A stretch of DNA of 64,000 nucleotides from Sphingomonas bisphenolicum (GTDB lineage Bacteria; Pseudomonadota; Alphaproteobacteria; Sphingomonadales; Sphingomonadaceae): assembly GCF_024349785.1 (NCBI RefSeq), contig NZ_AP018817.1:1705501-1769500 (forward strand). The letters run 5' to 3'. Numbering within the stretch: position 1 is the stretch's first letter; every line of letters begins with the position of its first letter. The notes under the pieces are model-generated. The model searched no databases and was not told the DNA's origin. It saw only the letters and a list, made by a program, of their open reading frames with translations. Of this stretch, positions 45,870 through 53,737 are shown piece after piece. The position numbers and the translations under genes are program-made.

Positions 45870-46188
45870 GAGCGCGCCTTTAGCGGGGGCGTGCGCGAAT
45901 CACAATGGCGGCGTTCGGGGGAACGAGGAAAGGGTGTTCGGGAGTGAAGCGTGGCGATTCCTCGGCTGATCCTCTGGATGGGGAAATGCGCCACCTTCCC
46001 TCACCACGCCTTGGGCGTTAAGGAGGCTTTCGCGTCCGCAAAAGCTTCGGTCCGATCATGCCGTCCGGCATCTGTCCGATCGCCTTCTCGCTTCGTCCCT
46101 GCGCAAAGATTTCGTTAACGTTCGCGCTCGACATTTCCCAAACGGGGTGGCGATTCGACGGAGAGCGGGTGCCGCAGAGAGGTGCAGG
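45870..46188. other. Intergenic region upstream of purL
   Basis: This 319-bp gap lies between the divergent purL and a small hypothetical gene. I see no clear -35/-10 pair or hairpin. A 38-codon minus-strand frame beginning near 46131 lacks a ribosome-binding site and is not called. Confidence 0.4.
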
Positions 46189-46344
46189 ATGAAGGGGAGT
46201 GACTTCTTCTATTTTTCCAGCCGTTGCCGCAAGCAGCGCATGATGGCGCTGGCGTCGAAATCGGAACGGGCCAAGGAAGCGCATCTGCGGCTGGCGAGCG
46301 CCTATGCCGATCGCGCCACGGTGGCGATGCTCAACGGTGAGTGA
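46189..46344 (+). CDS. Small basic protein, sphingomonad type, unknown function
   Basis: This 51-aa basic protein reads SSRCRKQRMMALASKSERAK followed by EAHLRLASAYADRA. From memory it resembles a group of short sphingomonad proteins with an 'R-x-E..A..A.s.eAr.aHLeLA..Y' pattern; this is not verified. AGGTGCAGG lies just before the ATG, which supports translation. Function unknown. Confidence 0.6.
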   Translation: MKGSDFFYFSSRCRKQRMMALASKSERAKEAHLRLASAYADRATVAMLNGE

Positions 46345-46359
46345 GAATGCCACCCCAAG

Positions 46360-46392
46360 AAAAAGGCCGGACCTTTAGGGGAGGTCCGGCCT
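46360..46392 (-). terminator. Terminator of the small lipoprotein gene
   Basis: Perfect 11-base arms (46364-46374 and 46382-46392) with a seven-base loop are followed by TTTTT on the minus strand, 28 bases after the lipoprotein stop. Confidence 0.85.
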
Positions 46393-46419
46393 GGTAGAGA
46401 CAGATGGGAGGTGCCCGGT

Positions 46420-46800
46420 TCAGACGTGGCATGCCTGGGCGCTCTTGCCCGGAACGGTAATGGTCACGTCATTGCCCTGGCCGCTGACGGCAAAGCCTTC
46501 GGCGGTGAAGGGCTGGCCGGCTTCGGCCGCCTTCAGCGAGGTGGCCGTTCCGCCCTTTTCGGTGCGCAGCAGGGCGGTCTTGTCGTCGCTCATGAAGTCG
46601 ACGAAGATCAGGCTGTTGTCCTTGCAGCGGTACTGCTTGTTGGCCTTGACCGACGGCGGCAGCTCGACGGGCGCGGCGTTGGCGAGCTGTGCCGCCATCG
46701 GATCGGCCGGGCCGCCCACGACTTCGGGTTCGTCATTCTTGTTACAAGCCGACAGCAAGGCAACGCTGGCGACGGCGATCAGGGGGAGATAATATTTCAT
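46420..46800 (-). CDS. Small lipoprotein, MliC-like domain possible
   Basis: This 126-aa protein has a lipoprotein signal (MKYYLPLIAVASVALLSAC, lipobox LSAC) and a small C-terminal beta-rich domain with YRCKDNSLIFVDF and two further cysteine/glycine positions near the end. The YxC pattern suggests the MliC/PliC lysozyme-inhibitor fold, but the match is partial. The frame stays open upstream; the ATG at 46800 is chosen because the signal begins there. It has its own terminator and is divergent from xseB across a region with a striking palindrome. Confidence 0.7.
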   Translation of the reverse strand: MKYYLPLIAVASVALLSACNKNDEPEVVGGPADPMAAQLANAAPVELPPSVKANKQYRCKDNSLIFVDFMSDDKTALLRTEKGGTATSLKAAEAGQPFTAEGFAVSGQGNDVTITVPGKSAQACHV

Positions 46801-46874
46801 AGCGATCCTTTTATGTGCATGTGCAACATGGTGCGTCAACGCAAAACTGTGATGTTCCCGCCATGTCCCCTGAA

Positions 46875-46903
46875 ATGGCGTCATGACGATATCATGACGC
46901 CAT
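46875..46903. promoter_or_regulatory. Perfect palindrome, probable operator
   Basis: ATGGCGTCATGA (46875-46886), five bases, then its exact complement TCATGACGCCAT (46892-46903). A further CGCCAT at 46859-46864 pairs with the left ATGGCG, so three half-sites are arrayed. There is no T run, and the site lies between divergent genes, so an operator is more likely than a terminator. Confidence 0.55.
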
Positions 46904-46946
46904 GTTGATGAACGGCGGATTGCGGGGCGGTCGCGCACCGGTAGGC

Positions 46947-46993
46947 TATAATTGGCGGCCGCGGGCTTGACCGGGACCGAGGCGGCCGCCAAT
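46947..46993 (+). promoter_or_regulatory. TATAAT box and 12-bp inverted repeat upstream of xseB
   Basis: TATAAT at 46947-46952 is a candidate -10 (no good -35 is visible). ATTGGCGGCCGC (46951-46962) and its exact complement (46982-46993) could form a hairpin with a 19-base loop that ends three bases before the AAGGA of xseB. The AAGGA is only one base from the ATG. Confidence 0.4.
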
Positions 46994-47001
46994 GCAAGGA
47001 C

Positions 47002-47255
47002 ATGGCTGAGGAACTTTCCCCCCCGATACCGCACCCCTCTCTTTCGAGGATGCGCTGCGCGCGCTCGAAACGATCGTTCGCCGGCTGGAAAGCGGCGATG
47101 TGCCGCTGGACGAGTCGATCTCGCTCTATGCGCAGGGCGAGGAACTGCGCAAGCGCTGCGCCGAGCGGCTGCAGGCGGCCGAGGCGCGGATCGCCAAGCT
47201 GACGGTCGACGCCAATGGCGCGGTGATCGGCGCCCAGCCCTTCGGCGCGGACTGA
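47002..47255 (+). pseudogene. xseB: Exodeoxyribonuclease VII small subunit, frame broken at a C7 tract
   Basis: Two frames together encode a complete XseB. The ATG at 47002 gives MAEELSPP; after the run of seven C (47018-47024) the family sequence continues one base out of frame as DTAPLSFEDALRALETIVRR, then LESGDVPLDESISLYAQGEE, to the TGA at 47253. With eight C the protein would be about 84 aa, normal length. In the downstream frame a TGA at 47007 blocks any earlier start. So this is a sequencing error in a homopolymer, a real mutation, or -1 slippage. XseB with XseA degrades single-stranded DNA. ispA follows after about 20 bases. Confidence 0.85.
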
Positions 47256-47275
47256 TCTGCGTGAACGGGGGCGAC

Positions 47276-48190
47276 ATGAACGGGGGAGGGGGCGCCTCCG
47301 CGGCATCGTTGGTCACCCGCCGTGCCGCCGATGTCGCGCGGGATATCGACGCCGCCTTCGACAGGCTGCTGGCGGTGCCCGATGACGCCCGCGCCCGCCT
47401 GTATGAAGCGATGCGCCATGCCGCGATCGGTGGCGGCAAGCGGCTGCGTCCGCTGCTGGTGCAGGCGACCTGCGACCTGTTCAATATTTCATGCGAATCG
47501 GCGGTGCGCGTCGGCCTCGCGATCGAGTGCATCCATGTCTATTCACTGATCCACGATGATCTGCCGGCGATGGACGATGACGACCTGCGCCGTGGCAAGC
47601 CGACCGTCCACAAGGCCTATGACGAAGCGACGGCGATCCTGGCAGGCGATTGCCTGCACGACCTGGCGTTCGAAGTGCTGGCCGACGAACAGACGCACCC
47701 CGATCCGTTCGTGCGGATCGAACTGGTGAGGGCGCTGGCCGTATCGAGCGGGCCGGCCGGCATGGCGGGCGGCCAGATGATGGACCTGGAGGCGGAAAAG
47801 ACCCGCTTCGACCTGGCGACCGTTACGCGGCTCCAGAATCTCAAGACCGGGGCGCTGATCGCCTTTTGCGTGGAGGCTGCCGCGATCATGGCGCGGTTGC
47901 CGCATGAGGCGCGCACGGGGCTGCATGGCTATGCCCGCGATATCGGCCTCGCCTTCCAGATCGCCGACGACCTGCTGGACGTGGAGGGCGACGCGGCGCT
48001 GGCGGGCAAGGCGCTGGGCAAGGATGCGGCGGCGGGCAAGGAGACGTTCGTGTCGCTGCTGGGCGTGGAGCGGGCGCGCGAACAGGCGCATATGCTGGTC
48101 GCCCAGGCCAAGGCGCATCTGCGCGGGGCTGGCGCGGAGGCCGACCTGCTGCGCGCGATCGCCGACTATATCGTGGAGAGGGACCGCTAA
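47276..48190 (+). CDS. ispA: Farnesyl/short-chain polyprenyl diphosphate synthase
   Basis: This 304-aa trans-prenyltransferase condenses IPP with allylic diphosphates. The first Asp-rich motif is in SLIHDDLPAMDDDDLRRGKP and the second in FQIADDLLDVEGD. GGGKRLRPLLV at the start is also typical. xseB-ispA is a conserved pair. I use the ATG at 47276 (GGGGG upstream); a GTG at 47261 is possible. The long open frame further upstream overlaps xseB and is not coding. Confidence 0.92.
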   Translation: MNGGGGASAASLVTRRAADVARDIDAAFDRLLAVPDDARARLYEAMRHAAIGGGKRLRPLLVQATCDLFNISCESAVRVGLAIECIHVYSLIHDDLPAMDDDDLRRGKPTVHKAYDEATAILAGDCLHDLAFEVLADEQTHPDPFVRIELVRALAVSSGPAGMAGGQMMDLEAEKTRFDLATVTRLQNLKTGALIAFCVEAAAIMARLPHEARTGLHGYARDIGLAFQIADDLLDVEGDAALAGKALGKDAAAGKETFVSLLGVERAREQAHMLVAQAKAHLRGAGAEADLLRAIADYIVERDR

Positions 48191-48194
48191 CGTC

Positions 48195-48707
48195 ATGAGC
48201 AAACAGCGTATCGGCGTCTATCCGGGCACGTTCGACCCCATCACGCTCGGCCATATGGACATCATCCGGCGGGGCGCGAAGCTGGTCGACAAGCTGGTGA
48301 TCGGCGTCACGACCAACATCAGCAAGTCGCCGATGTTCTCCGACGAGGAACGGCTGGAGATGGTGCGGCGCGAATGTGCCGGCATCGATACCGAAATCGT
48401 CGTCACCGGCTTCAATTCGCTGCTGATGGACTTTGCCGAATCGCAGAGCGCCAGCGTCATCATCCGGGGGCTTCGTGCGGTGGCGGACTTCGAATATGAA
48501 TATCAGATGGCGGGCATGAACCAGCAGATCAATGGCCGGATCGAGACGGTTTTCCTGATGGCGGACGTGTCGTTGCAGCCGATCGCGTCGCGCCTGGTCA
48601 AGGAAATCGCGCTTTATGGCGGGCCGATCCACAAATTCGTCAGCCCGACCGTGCGCGATGAAGTGGTCGCACGGGTCGAGAAGATCGGGCGCAAGGGCGG
48701 GGTTTGA
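48195..48707 (+). CDS. coaD: Pantetheine-phosphate adenylyltransferase
   Basis: This 170-aa enzyme adenylates phosphopantetheine in CoA synthesis. The nucleotidyltransferase motif TLGH is at residues 17-20 in YPGTFDPITLGHMD; ISKSPMFSDEERLEM, RGLRAVADFEYEYQMA and SRLVKEIALYGG are CoaD-specific. It follows ispA by four bases. Confidence 0.96.
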   Translation: MSKQRIGVYPGTFDPITLGHMDIIRRGAKLVDKLVIGVTTNISKSPMFSDEERLEMVRRECAGIDTEIVVTGFNSLLMDFAESQSASVIIRGLRAVADFEYEYQMAGMNQQINGRIETVFLMADVSLQPIASRLVKEIALYGGPIHKFVSPTVRDEVVARVEKIGRKGGV

Positions 48708-48802
48708 GTTTTACTCAGCCTGCGTTCAGTTGCCAATCGCGATCAGCGCGCTATCAGGGCGGCTTGCCCCGTCGGCCTAAGAGATCAAGGAAGTCCTACC
48801 CC

Positions 48803-49570
48803 ATGCGTTTCACCTGCGCGCTCAAGACCGTTGCGATCGGCGTCGCCCTTACTGCGTCCGGCCTGGCCTATGCCCAGGGCGGCGGCGGGGGCGGCGGCGC
48901 GGATGCGAAGAAGGCGGAGGCCGCCGCGCGCGCGCAGGAAAACGCCAAGTCGCTGGACACCAATCTCAAGCCCCAGTTGCCGCCCGCCACCGTGCCGGCC
49001 GATCCACAGAATATCTGGGATCTGGACCTGTCGAGCGGCGGCCGCGTCCGCATCCAGTTGCGCCCCGACATCGCGCCGGCCCATGTCGAGCGGATCAAGG
49101 AACTGACGCGCCAGGGCTTCTATAACGGCCTGAAATTCCACCGTGTCATCCCCGGCTTCATGGCGCAGGGCGGCGATCCCAAGGGGGATGGCACCGGCGG
49201 TTCGACGCTGCCGGACCTGAAGGCCGAATTCAACCCGATGCCGCATCTGCGCGGCACCGTGTCGATGGCCCGCGCCCAGAGCGAGGATAGCGCCAACAGC
49301 CAGTTCTTCATCGTGCTGCTGCCGCGGATGCAGCTCGACAAGAAATATACCGTCTTCGGTCGCGTCATCGAAGGGATGAACTATGTCGATGCGATCGCGC
49401 AGGGCGAGCCGCCGGCCAACCCGACCGTGATCCTGCAGGCGTCGATCGACAGCGATGGCAAGCCGCCGGTGACCGCCGCGCCGCCGCCGCCCGCGCCGCC
49501 GGTGTCGATCATCGATACGCCCGCACCCAAGCCCGCTGCGGCGAAAAAGCCCGCGCCCAAGAAGAAATAA
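48803..49570 (+). CDS. Secreted cyclophilin-type peptidyl-prolyl isomerase
   Basis: This 255-aa protein has a signal peptide ending AYAQ, a run of seven glycines, a charged linker, and a cyclophilin domain (about residues 70-210) with FYNGLKFHRVIPGFMAQGGD and NSQFFIVLLP. It ends in a Pro/Ala/Lys-rich tail (APKPAAAKKPAPKKK). It probably aids protein folding in the periplasm. AAGGAAG lies about ten bases before the ATG at 48803; the longer frame to 48704 is not signal-like. queA follows after 24 bases. Confidence 0.9.
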   Translation: MRFTCALKTVAIGVALTASGLAYAQGGGGGGGADAKKAEAAARAQENAKSLDTNLKPQLPPATVPADPQNIWDLDLSSGGRVRIQLRPDIAPAHVERIKELTRQGFYNGLKFHRVIPGFMAQGGDPKGDGTGGSTLPDLKAEFNPMPHLRGTVSMARAQSEDSANSQFFIVLLPRMQLDKKYTVFGRVIEGMNYVDAIAQGEPPANPTVILQASIDSDGKPPVTAAPPPPAPPVSIIDTPAPKPAAAKKPAPKKK

Positions 49571-49594
49571 GCCGGTTCGTCCGGCGGATTGCCC

Positions 49595-50635
49595 ATGCGC
49601 GTAGACCTGTTCGATTTCGACCTGCCGCCCGAGAATATCGCGCTGCGGCCCGCGACACCGCGCGACAGCGCGCGGCTATTGCTGGTGCCCTGCGAGGGGG
49701 CGATGGAAGACCGGATCGTGCGCGACCTGCCGTCGCTGCTGCGCGCGGGCGACGTGCTGGTGTTCAACGATACGAAGGTCATTCCTGCCCAGTTGGAGGG
49801 GAAGCGCGGCGAGGCGCGAATCGGCGCGACACTGCACAAAAGGCAGGGGCTGCGCCAGTGGCAGGCCTTCCTGCGCAATGCCAAGCGGGTGCGGGCGGGG
49901 GACCGGATCGATTTCGGCGCGGGCGTCACCGCCATTGCCGGGCCACGCGACGAGGATGGCGGCGTGACGCTGGACTTCGAGGGCGATGAGTCGGTGGAGC
50001 TGTTGCTGGAGCGGGCCGGGCAGATGCCGCTGCCGCCCTATATTGCCAGCAAGCGCCCGACCGACGAGCGCGACCGCAGCGATTACCAGACCATGTTCGC
50101 GCGGGAGGATGGCGCGGTCGCCGCGCCCACCGCCGCGCTGCATTTCACGACCGATCTGATGGCGGCGCTGGCCGGGGCGGGCGTCGCGACCGAGACGCTG
50201 ACCCTGCATGTGGGCGCGGGCACATTCCTGCCGGTCAAGGCGGACGATACCGACGACCATCGGATGCACGCCGAATGGGGCCGTATCGATGCAACGACCG
50301 CGGAGCGGTTGAACGCGGCGCGTGCTGCGGGCGGACGACTGATCGCGGTCGGCACCACGTCGCTACGGTTGCTGGAAAGCGCCGTCGGCGACGATGGTAT
50401 CATCCGCCCCTTCGCGGACGAAACGCGCATCTTCATCACGCCCGGCTACCGCTTCAAGGCGGTTGACGGGCTGATGACCAATTTCCACCTCCCCAGATCC
50501 ACGCTGTTCATGCTTGTGTCGGCGCTGATGGGGACGGAGCGGATGCGCGACGCCTACGACCATGCGATCGAGGCGGGCTATCGCTTCTATTCCTATGGGG
50601 ATTCGTCGCTCCTGCTGCCGCCGCGCAGCATTTAG
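49595..50635 (+). CDS. queA: S-adenosylmethionine:tRNA ribosyltransferase-isomerase
   Basis: This 346-aa enzyme makes epoxyqueuosine in tRNA. Conserved parts are [51 protein letters not shown] and [19 protein letters not shown]. Full length. A TTG two codons earlier is possible, but ATG at 49595 is standard. tgt, often next to queA, is not in the window. Confidence 0.95.
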   Translation: MRVDLFDFDLPPENIALRPATPRDSARLLLVPCEGAMEDRIVRDLPSLLRAGDVLVFNDTKVIPAQLEGKRGEARIGATLHKRQGLRQWQAFLRNAKRVRAGDRIDFGAGVTAIAGPRDEDGGVTLDFEGDESVELLLERAGQMPLPPYIASKRPTDERDRSDYQTMFAREDGAVAAPTAALHFTTDLMAALAGAGVATETLTLHVGAGTFLPVKADDTDDHRMHAEWGRIDATTAERLNAARAAGGRLIAVGTTSLRLLESAVGDDGIIRPFADETRIFITPGYRFKAVDGLMTNFHLPRSTLFMLVSALMGTERMRDAYDHAIEAGYRFYSYGDSSLLLPPRSI

Positions 50636-50814
50636 GCACGCCGACGCCGGATCAGGTTGACCATGCCATATCCGATCGCGGCCAGCAGGCCGAGCTTGCC
50701 TGCGGTCTTGGCTGCGCCCGACGCGGCATAGCCCAAGATCGCGCCCTTAACGCCGCTGTCGCCGTCCTTCCGATCGATCGCCGCGCCGATGGCCGTGCCT
50801 GCCAGATTCTTCAT
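50632..50814 (-). CDS. Small glycine/alanine-rich hydrophobic protein, unknown
   Basis: This 60-aa protein has a charged stretch (DRKDGDSG) followed by a glycine/alanine-rich region with one likely membrane helix (about residues 38-55, [15 protein letters not shown]) and a basic end. I do not recognise it. It converges on queA, with four bases of overlap between the 3' ends. Confidence 0.55.
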   Translation of the reverse strand: MKNLAGTAIGAAIDRKDGDSGVKGAILGYAASGAAKTAGKLGLLAAIGYGMVNLIRRRRA

Positions 50815-50952
50815 GTCTAAACTCCGTTATTGCAGCAGGGGAGCGTTCCACGGCGGGCAAAGTTCCGCCGGGCGATTGGGACGGCAAGTCGGTTCGCGGT
50901 TGGTTCATGCGCCTCATGCCGTGTGTCGACGGTCAATAGGAGGAGCAGGTCC

Positions 50953-51030
50953 ATGGGGACCGCGTCCCGCACAGCGCAGTCGCCCTTCGCAACCGGTTAT
51001 AGTTATCACACATCGGCCGCTGACCGCTGA
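50953..51030 (+). CDS. Possible 25-aa small protein
   Basis: The ATG is preceded by a perfect AGGAGG with nine-base spacing. The peptide reads MGTASRTAQSPFATGYSYHT then five more residues; the 3' end runs into the heptamer repeat. There is no family match or membrane helix, so this is only a candidate. Confidence 0.25.
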   Translation: MGTASRTAQSPFATGYSYHTSAADR

Positions 51031-51043
51031 CCGCTGACCGCTG
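51017..51043. repeat. Tandem heptamer repeat (CCGCTGA)
   Basis: CCGCTGA occurs three times in a row at 51017-51037, followed by a partial fourth unit, CCGCTG. The length suggests replication-slippage potential. Confidence 0.85.
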
Positions 51044-51132
51044 CCAGTCTTGCACGAGCCGGCCCGCGCGTCGCCTGTCAGGCACCAGGCGGTGACGAGG
51101 GGCCGTAAGCGTTGCGCGCGCTATCTTGACTG

Positions 51133-51471
51133 TCAGCCTTTGCCGACGAACAGGAAGCCGACCGCACCCATGATGCAGGCAAAGGCGGCGAGGTGGCGCC
51201 AGTGCAGCGGCTCGCCCAATACCGTCACCATGAACCCACCGAAGATGACGAGGGCTATGGCTTCCTGCGCGACCTTGAGCTGGCCCGCGCTCCAGCCGTT
51301 GGCAAAGCCGATGCGGTTGGCGGGGACGGCCAGGCAATATTCGAACAGGGCGATGCCCCAACTGATCAGGATGACCAGCAGGATCGGCTTGTCCATGCCG
51401 CCTTTCAGGTGCCAGTACCAGGCGACGGTCATGAACAGGTTGGAGACGATCAGCAGCAATATGGTCGGCAT
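51133..51471 (-). CDS. DMT-superfamily DUF486 membrane protein
   Basis: This 112-aa protein has four membrane helices and the DUF486 pattern: TVAWYWHLKGG, LISWGIALFEYCLAVPANRIG, and QLKVAQEAIALVIFGGFMV. It is a small multidrug-resistance-like half transporter of unknown substrate. The ATG at 51471 gives the family length, with GAGG five bases upstream; the longer frame to 51579 includes a terminator. Confidence 0.85.
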   Translation of the reverse strand: MPTILLLIVSNLFMTVAWYWHLKGGMDKPILLVILISWGIALFEYCLAVPANRIGFANGWSAGQLKVAQEAIALVIFGGFMVTVLGEPLHWRHLAAFACIMGAVGFLFVGKG

Positions 51472-51537
51472 GGCAGCCTCGAACGCGATGGGGCCGCAGC
51501 CTTGGCACCGTCTGCGGGGGTGGCGCAAGCGGGCATG

Positions 51538-51569
51538 AAAAAAGACCCGGTCGCGTGACCGGGTCTTTT
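51538..51569 (-). terminator. Terminator between DUF2171 and DUF486 genes
   Basis: Thirteen-base perfect arms (51540-51552 and 51557-51569) enclose GCGT. Six T follow on the minus strand, 20 bases after the DUF2171 stop; T residues on the + side also make it partly bidirectional. Confidence 0.88.
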
Positions 51570-51588
51570 CCGCTTTCATCCATCCAGC

Positions 51589-52548
51589 TCAGCGATAGCG
51601 GGTGCCGCTATAGCTGGCGCTGCTGCTGCCTGAACTGCTTCCGGAACCGCTGGACGCGCTTCCGCTGCTCCAGCCATCCTGATCCCGGTCGCGATCGCCG
51701 AACAGGGCGTTCTGTTCCCGCTCGGTGCGCCAGGCGTGCTGCGCCTGCTCGGCGGTCTTTTCCAGCGTCACCTTGGTCGCGTCCACCGACTTGATCCAGC
51801 TCGAAGGGACCGAATGGTGGACGCCGCCCGCATCGCTGTCGCTCTTGGTCAGGATGATGCGGTCGCCGCGCAGCTTGTCGACGGTGCCGACATGCTCGCC
51901 GTCGCTGCCGACTACCTCATGATGTTCGCGCACCTGGCTGATCGCCTGGCGCTGTTCGCCGCGGCGGGTGCGCCAGGAGCCGAATTCGCTGTTGAAGCGG
52001 TCGCGATGTTCGCGCTGATATTCGGCATAGTCGCGGTCCAGTTCATCCACGCGCTGCTGGCGCCAGGCCTGGTAATTGCTGTCGTGGTGCGCGCCATAAT
52101 CCTGCTGCGGACCATAGCCGTAGACGCGGTTGCCGTGATCCTCGTTGCCATAGCCGCTGCGTTCGCCGCTATAGGGGGCAAAGCCGCGGTTGGGCAGATA
52201 GTCGCTGCGGGCAGCCGAGGCATAGCCGAGCCGGCTCGACTGGTCGCGCGGATCGCCATAGGGGCGGTTATAATATTCGTCATATTCCCGGCGGCGCTCG
52301 GCTTCCTCGTCGCCGAACCAGCTGCGGACCTCATCCCCGGCGCGGTCGAAGAAACCGCGATCTTCGGGATCATAATCGCTGGGCGGGCGGCGATAGTCGG
52401 GGCCGCCGAACTGGCCGCGCGTGCCGTAGCGATAGCCGCGATCGTCGCGTCCATAATCGCCCGGCCGGCGATAGCGGTCGCCGCCGCGATCCCAGTTGCT
52501 GCCATATCGATCTTCGCCACCATAGCGGCGTCCGCCTTGGTAACCCAT
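51589..52548 (-). CDS. DUF2171 domain protein with Arg/Tyr/Asp-rich N-terminal region
   Basis: This 319-aa protein starts with about 190 residues of low-complexity sequence rich in R, Y, D and G (for example RRYGGEDRYGSNWDRGGDRY) that includes the motif RSWFGDEEAERRR, common in related sphingomonad stress proteins. A DUF2171 domain follows (about 215-285: VVGSDGEHVGTVDKLRGDRI; GGVHHSVPSSWI), then a serine/glycine-rich tail. Related proteins are thought to respond to stress; this one is not characterised. AGGAGAAGG precedes the ATG at 52548. Confidence 0.75.
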   Translation of the reverse strand: MGYQGGRRYGGEDRYGSNWDRGGDRYRRPGDYGRDDRGYRYGTRGQFGGPDYRRPPSDYDPEDRGFFDRAGDEVRSWFGDEEAERRREYDEYYNRPYGDPRDQSSRLGYASAARSDYLPNRGFAPYSGERSGYGNEDHGNRVYGYGPQQDYGAHHDSNYQAWRQQRVDELDRDYAEYQREHRDRFNSEFGSWRTRRGEQRQAISQVREHHEVVGSDGEHVGTVDKLRGDRIILTKSDSDAGGVHHSVPSSWIKSVDATKVTLEKTAEQAQHAWRTEREQNALFGDRDRDQDGWSSGSASSGSGSSSGSSSASYSGTRYR

Positions 52549-52719
52549 CGTCCTTCTCCTTCTTCTCATCGGGCGACGCCTGCGCGGCATCGACGGGGCA
52601 TCAATGACCGGAAAAGGGCATCGTTCCGGGCGTTACGCAGGAGTAATGTCGTGCCTGTCGGGCGGTCTGCCGCGCCTGAAACTGGCCCTTTGCCAGTGGC
52701 TTGATCCAGATCAGCCGGT

Positions 52720-52763
52720 GACGCGCTTTTTTGTGCAAAAGGACGCGCTTTTTTGTGCAAAAG
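52720..52763. repeat. Two perfect tandem copies of a 22-bp unit
   Basis: The unit GACGCGCTTTTTTGTGCAAA plus AG is present at 52720-52741 and again at 52742-52763 with no mismatch. It lies just before the tRNA-Ala promoter. The duplicated unit includes a T6 run. Confidence 0.9.
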
Positions 52764-52767
52764 ACGG

Positions 52768-52795
52768 TTGCATGGGCCAAATCGCTCGCTTATAG
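52768..52795 (+). promoter_or_regulatory. Likely promoter of tRNA-Ala
   Basis: TTGCAT (52768-52773) and TTATAG (52790-52795) are 16 bases apart. The tRNA begins 15 bases after the -10. Confidence 0.55.
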
Positions 52796-52809
52796 GCAGC
52801 GCTCCTTCG

Positions 52810-52885
<76 letters not shown>

Positions 52886-52951
52886 ACCCCTTCCCAGGGT
52901 TGAACCGCAAGGACTTTACCGCTGGCGCCGGACGTGCGTAGAGCGGTTTCC

Positions 52952-53737
52952 ATGAATATTGAAACAGATGCCGTTGAAACGGACATGGGCCGCCCGGCCG
53001 CCACGGTCGTCATCGTGCGCGACCGGCACGATGGCCCGCCAGACTTGCTGATGGTGGAGCGCGCGTCGACCATGGCCTTTGCGGCAGGCGCACTGGTCTT
53101 TCCCGGCGGCGCGGTTGACGAGGGCGATCATGCGCTGGCGCGCCGGATCGATCACGGGCTGGAGCCGGACGAGGCGGCCGGGCGCATCGCCGCCATTCGC
53201 GAGACGATCGAGGAAAGTGGGCTGGGGATCGGTCTGCGGGGCATGGTGGACGCCGCCACGGTGCTGCGGCTGCGCGATGGGTTGCATGACGGGCGGACTA
53301 TGGGCGAGATGCTGGACCGGCTGGGACTGGACGTCGCACTGGATGCGCTGACGCCCTTTGCGCGCTGGCACCCTGCGCCGTTCGAGCGGGCGCGGCGGGT
53401 GTTCGATACGCGATTCTATCTGGCGCGTGCGCCGGAGGGGCAGGTGGCGAGCGTCGATACGACCGAGAATGTGCGCCTGTTCTGGAGCAGCGCGGCGGAC
53501 ACGCTGGCACGGGCCGATGCGGGCGAGGCGCAGGTCATCTTCCCGACGCGGCGCAATCTGGAGCGACTGGCGCTTCATGCGGATCACGATGCGCTGGTCG
53601 CCCATGCGCTGGCCTATCCGGTGGAGAAGGTGCGGCCGTGGCGGGAGGAGCGCGACGGGGAAACCCACCTCTGCATCCCCGATCATCTGGGTTATCCCGT
53701 CACCTCGGAACCGATGCGGCAGGTCCGGCGTGTTTAG
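52952..53737 (+). CDS. NUDIX hydrolase, NUDT19-like
   Basis: This 261-aa protein has an unusual Nudix box: FPGGAVDEGDHALARRI, an insertion, then IAAIRETIEESGLGI. This split form is typical of NUDT7/NUDT19-type CoA or acyl-CoA diphosphatases, so the substrate may be a CoA derivative. ATG at 52952 is preferred; a GTG at 52934 is in frame. The next gene starts directly after its stop. Confidence 0.8.
   Translation: MNIETDAVETDMGRPAATVVIVRDRHDGPPDLLMVERASTMAFAAGALVFPGGAVDEGDHALARRIDHGLEPDEAAGRIAAIRETIEESGLGIGLRGMVDAATVLRLRDGLHDGRTMGEMLDRLGLDVALDALTPFARWHPAPFERARRVFDTRFYLARAPEGQVASVDTTENVRLFWSSAADTLARADAGEAQVIFPTRRNLERLALHADHDALVAHALAYPVEKVRPWREERDGETHLCIPDHLGYPVTSEPMRQVRRV

Larger units (their letters stand above)
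50815..51132. other. Intergenic region with a heptamer repeat
   Basis: This 318-bp gap holds no recognisable family. It contains a possible 25-codon gene at 50953 and a CCGCTGA tandem repeat at 51017-51043, both listed separately. Confidence 0.5.

Noticed and set aside
44091..45947. 618-codon + strand frame opposite purL
   Set aside because: It is a long antisense shadow caused by high GC at third positions; PurL on the minus strand is certain.
46018..46131. 38-codon minus-strand frame (MSSANVNEIFAQGRSEKA...) upstream of purL
   Set aside because: It has no ribosome-binding site, no recognised family and lies in the divergent promoter region; kept only as a note.
46952..47275. Open frame joined to the front of ispA
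   Set aside because: It overlaps the xseB coding sequence in another frame, and family similarity starts only near 47276.
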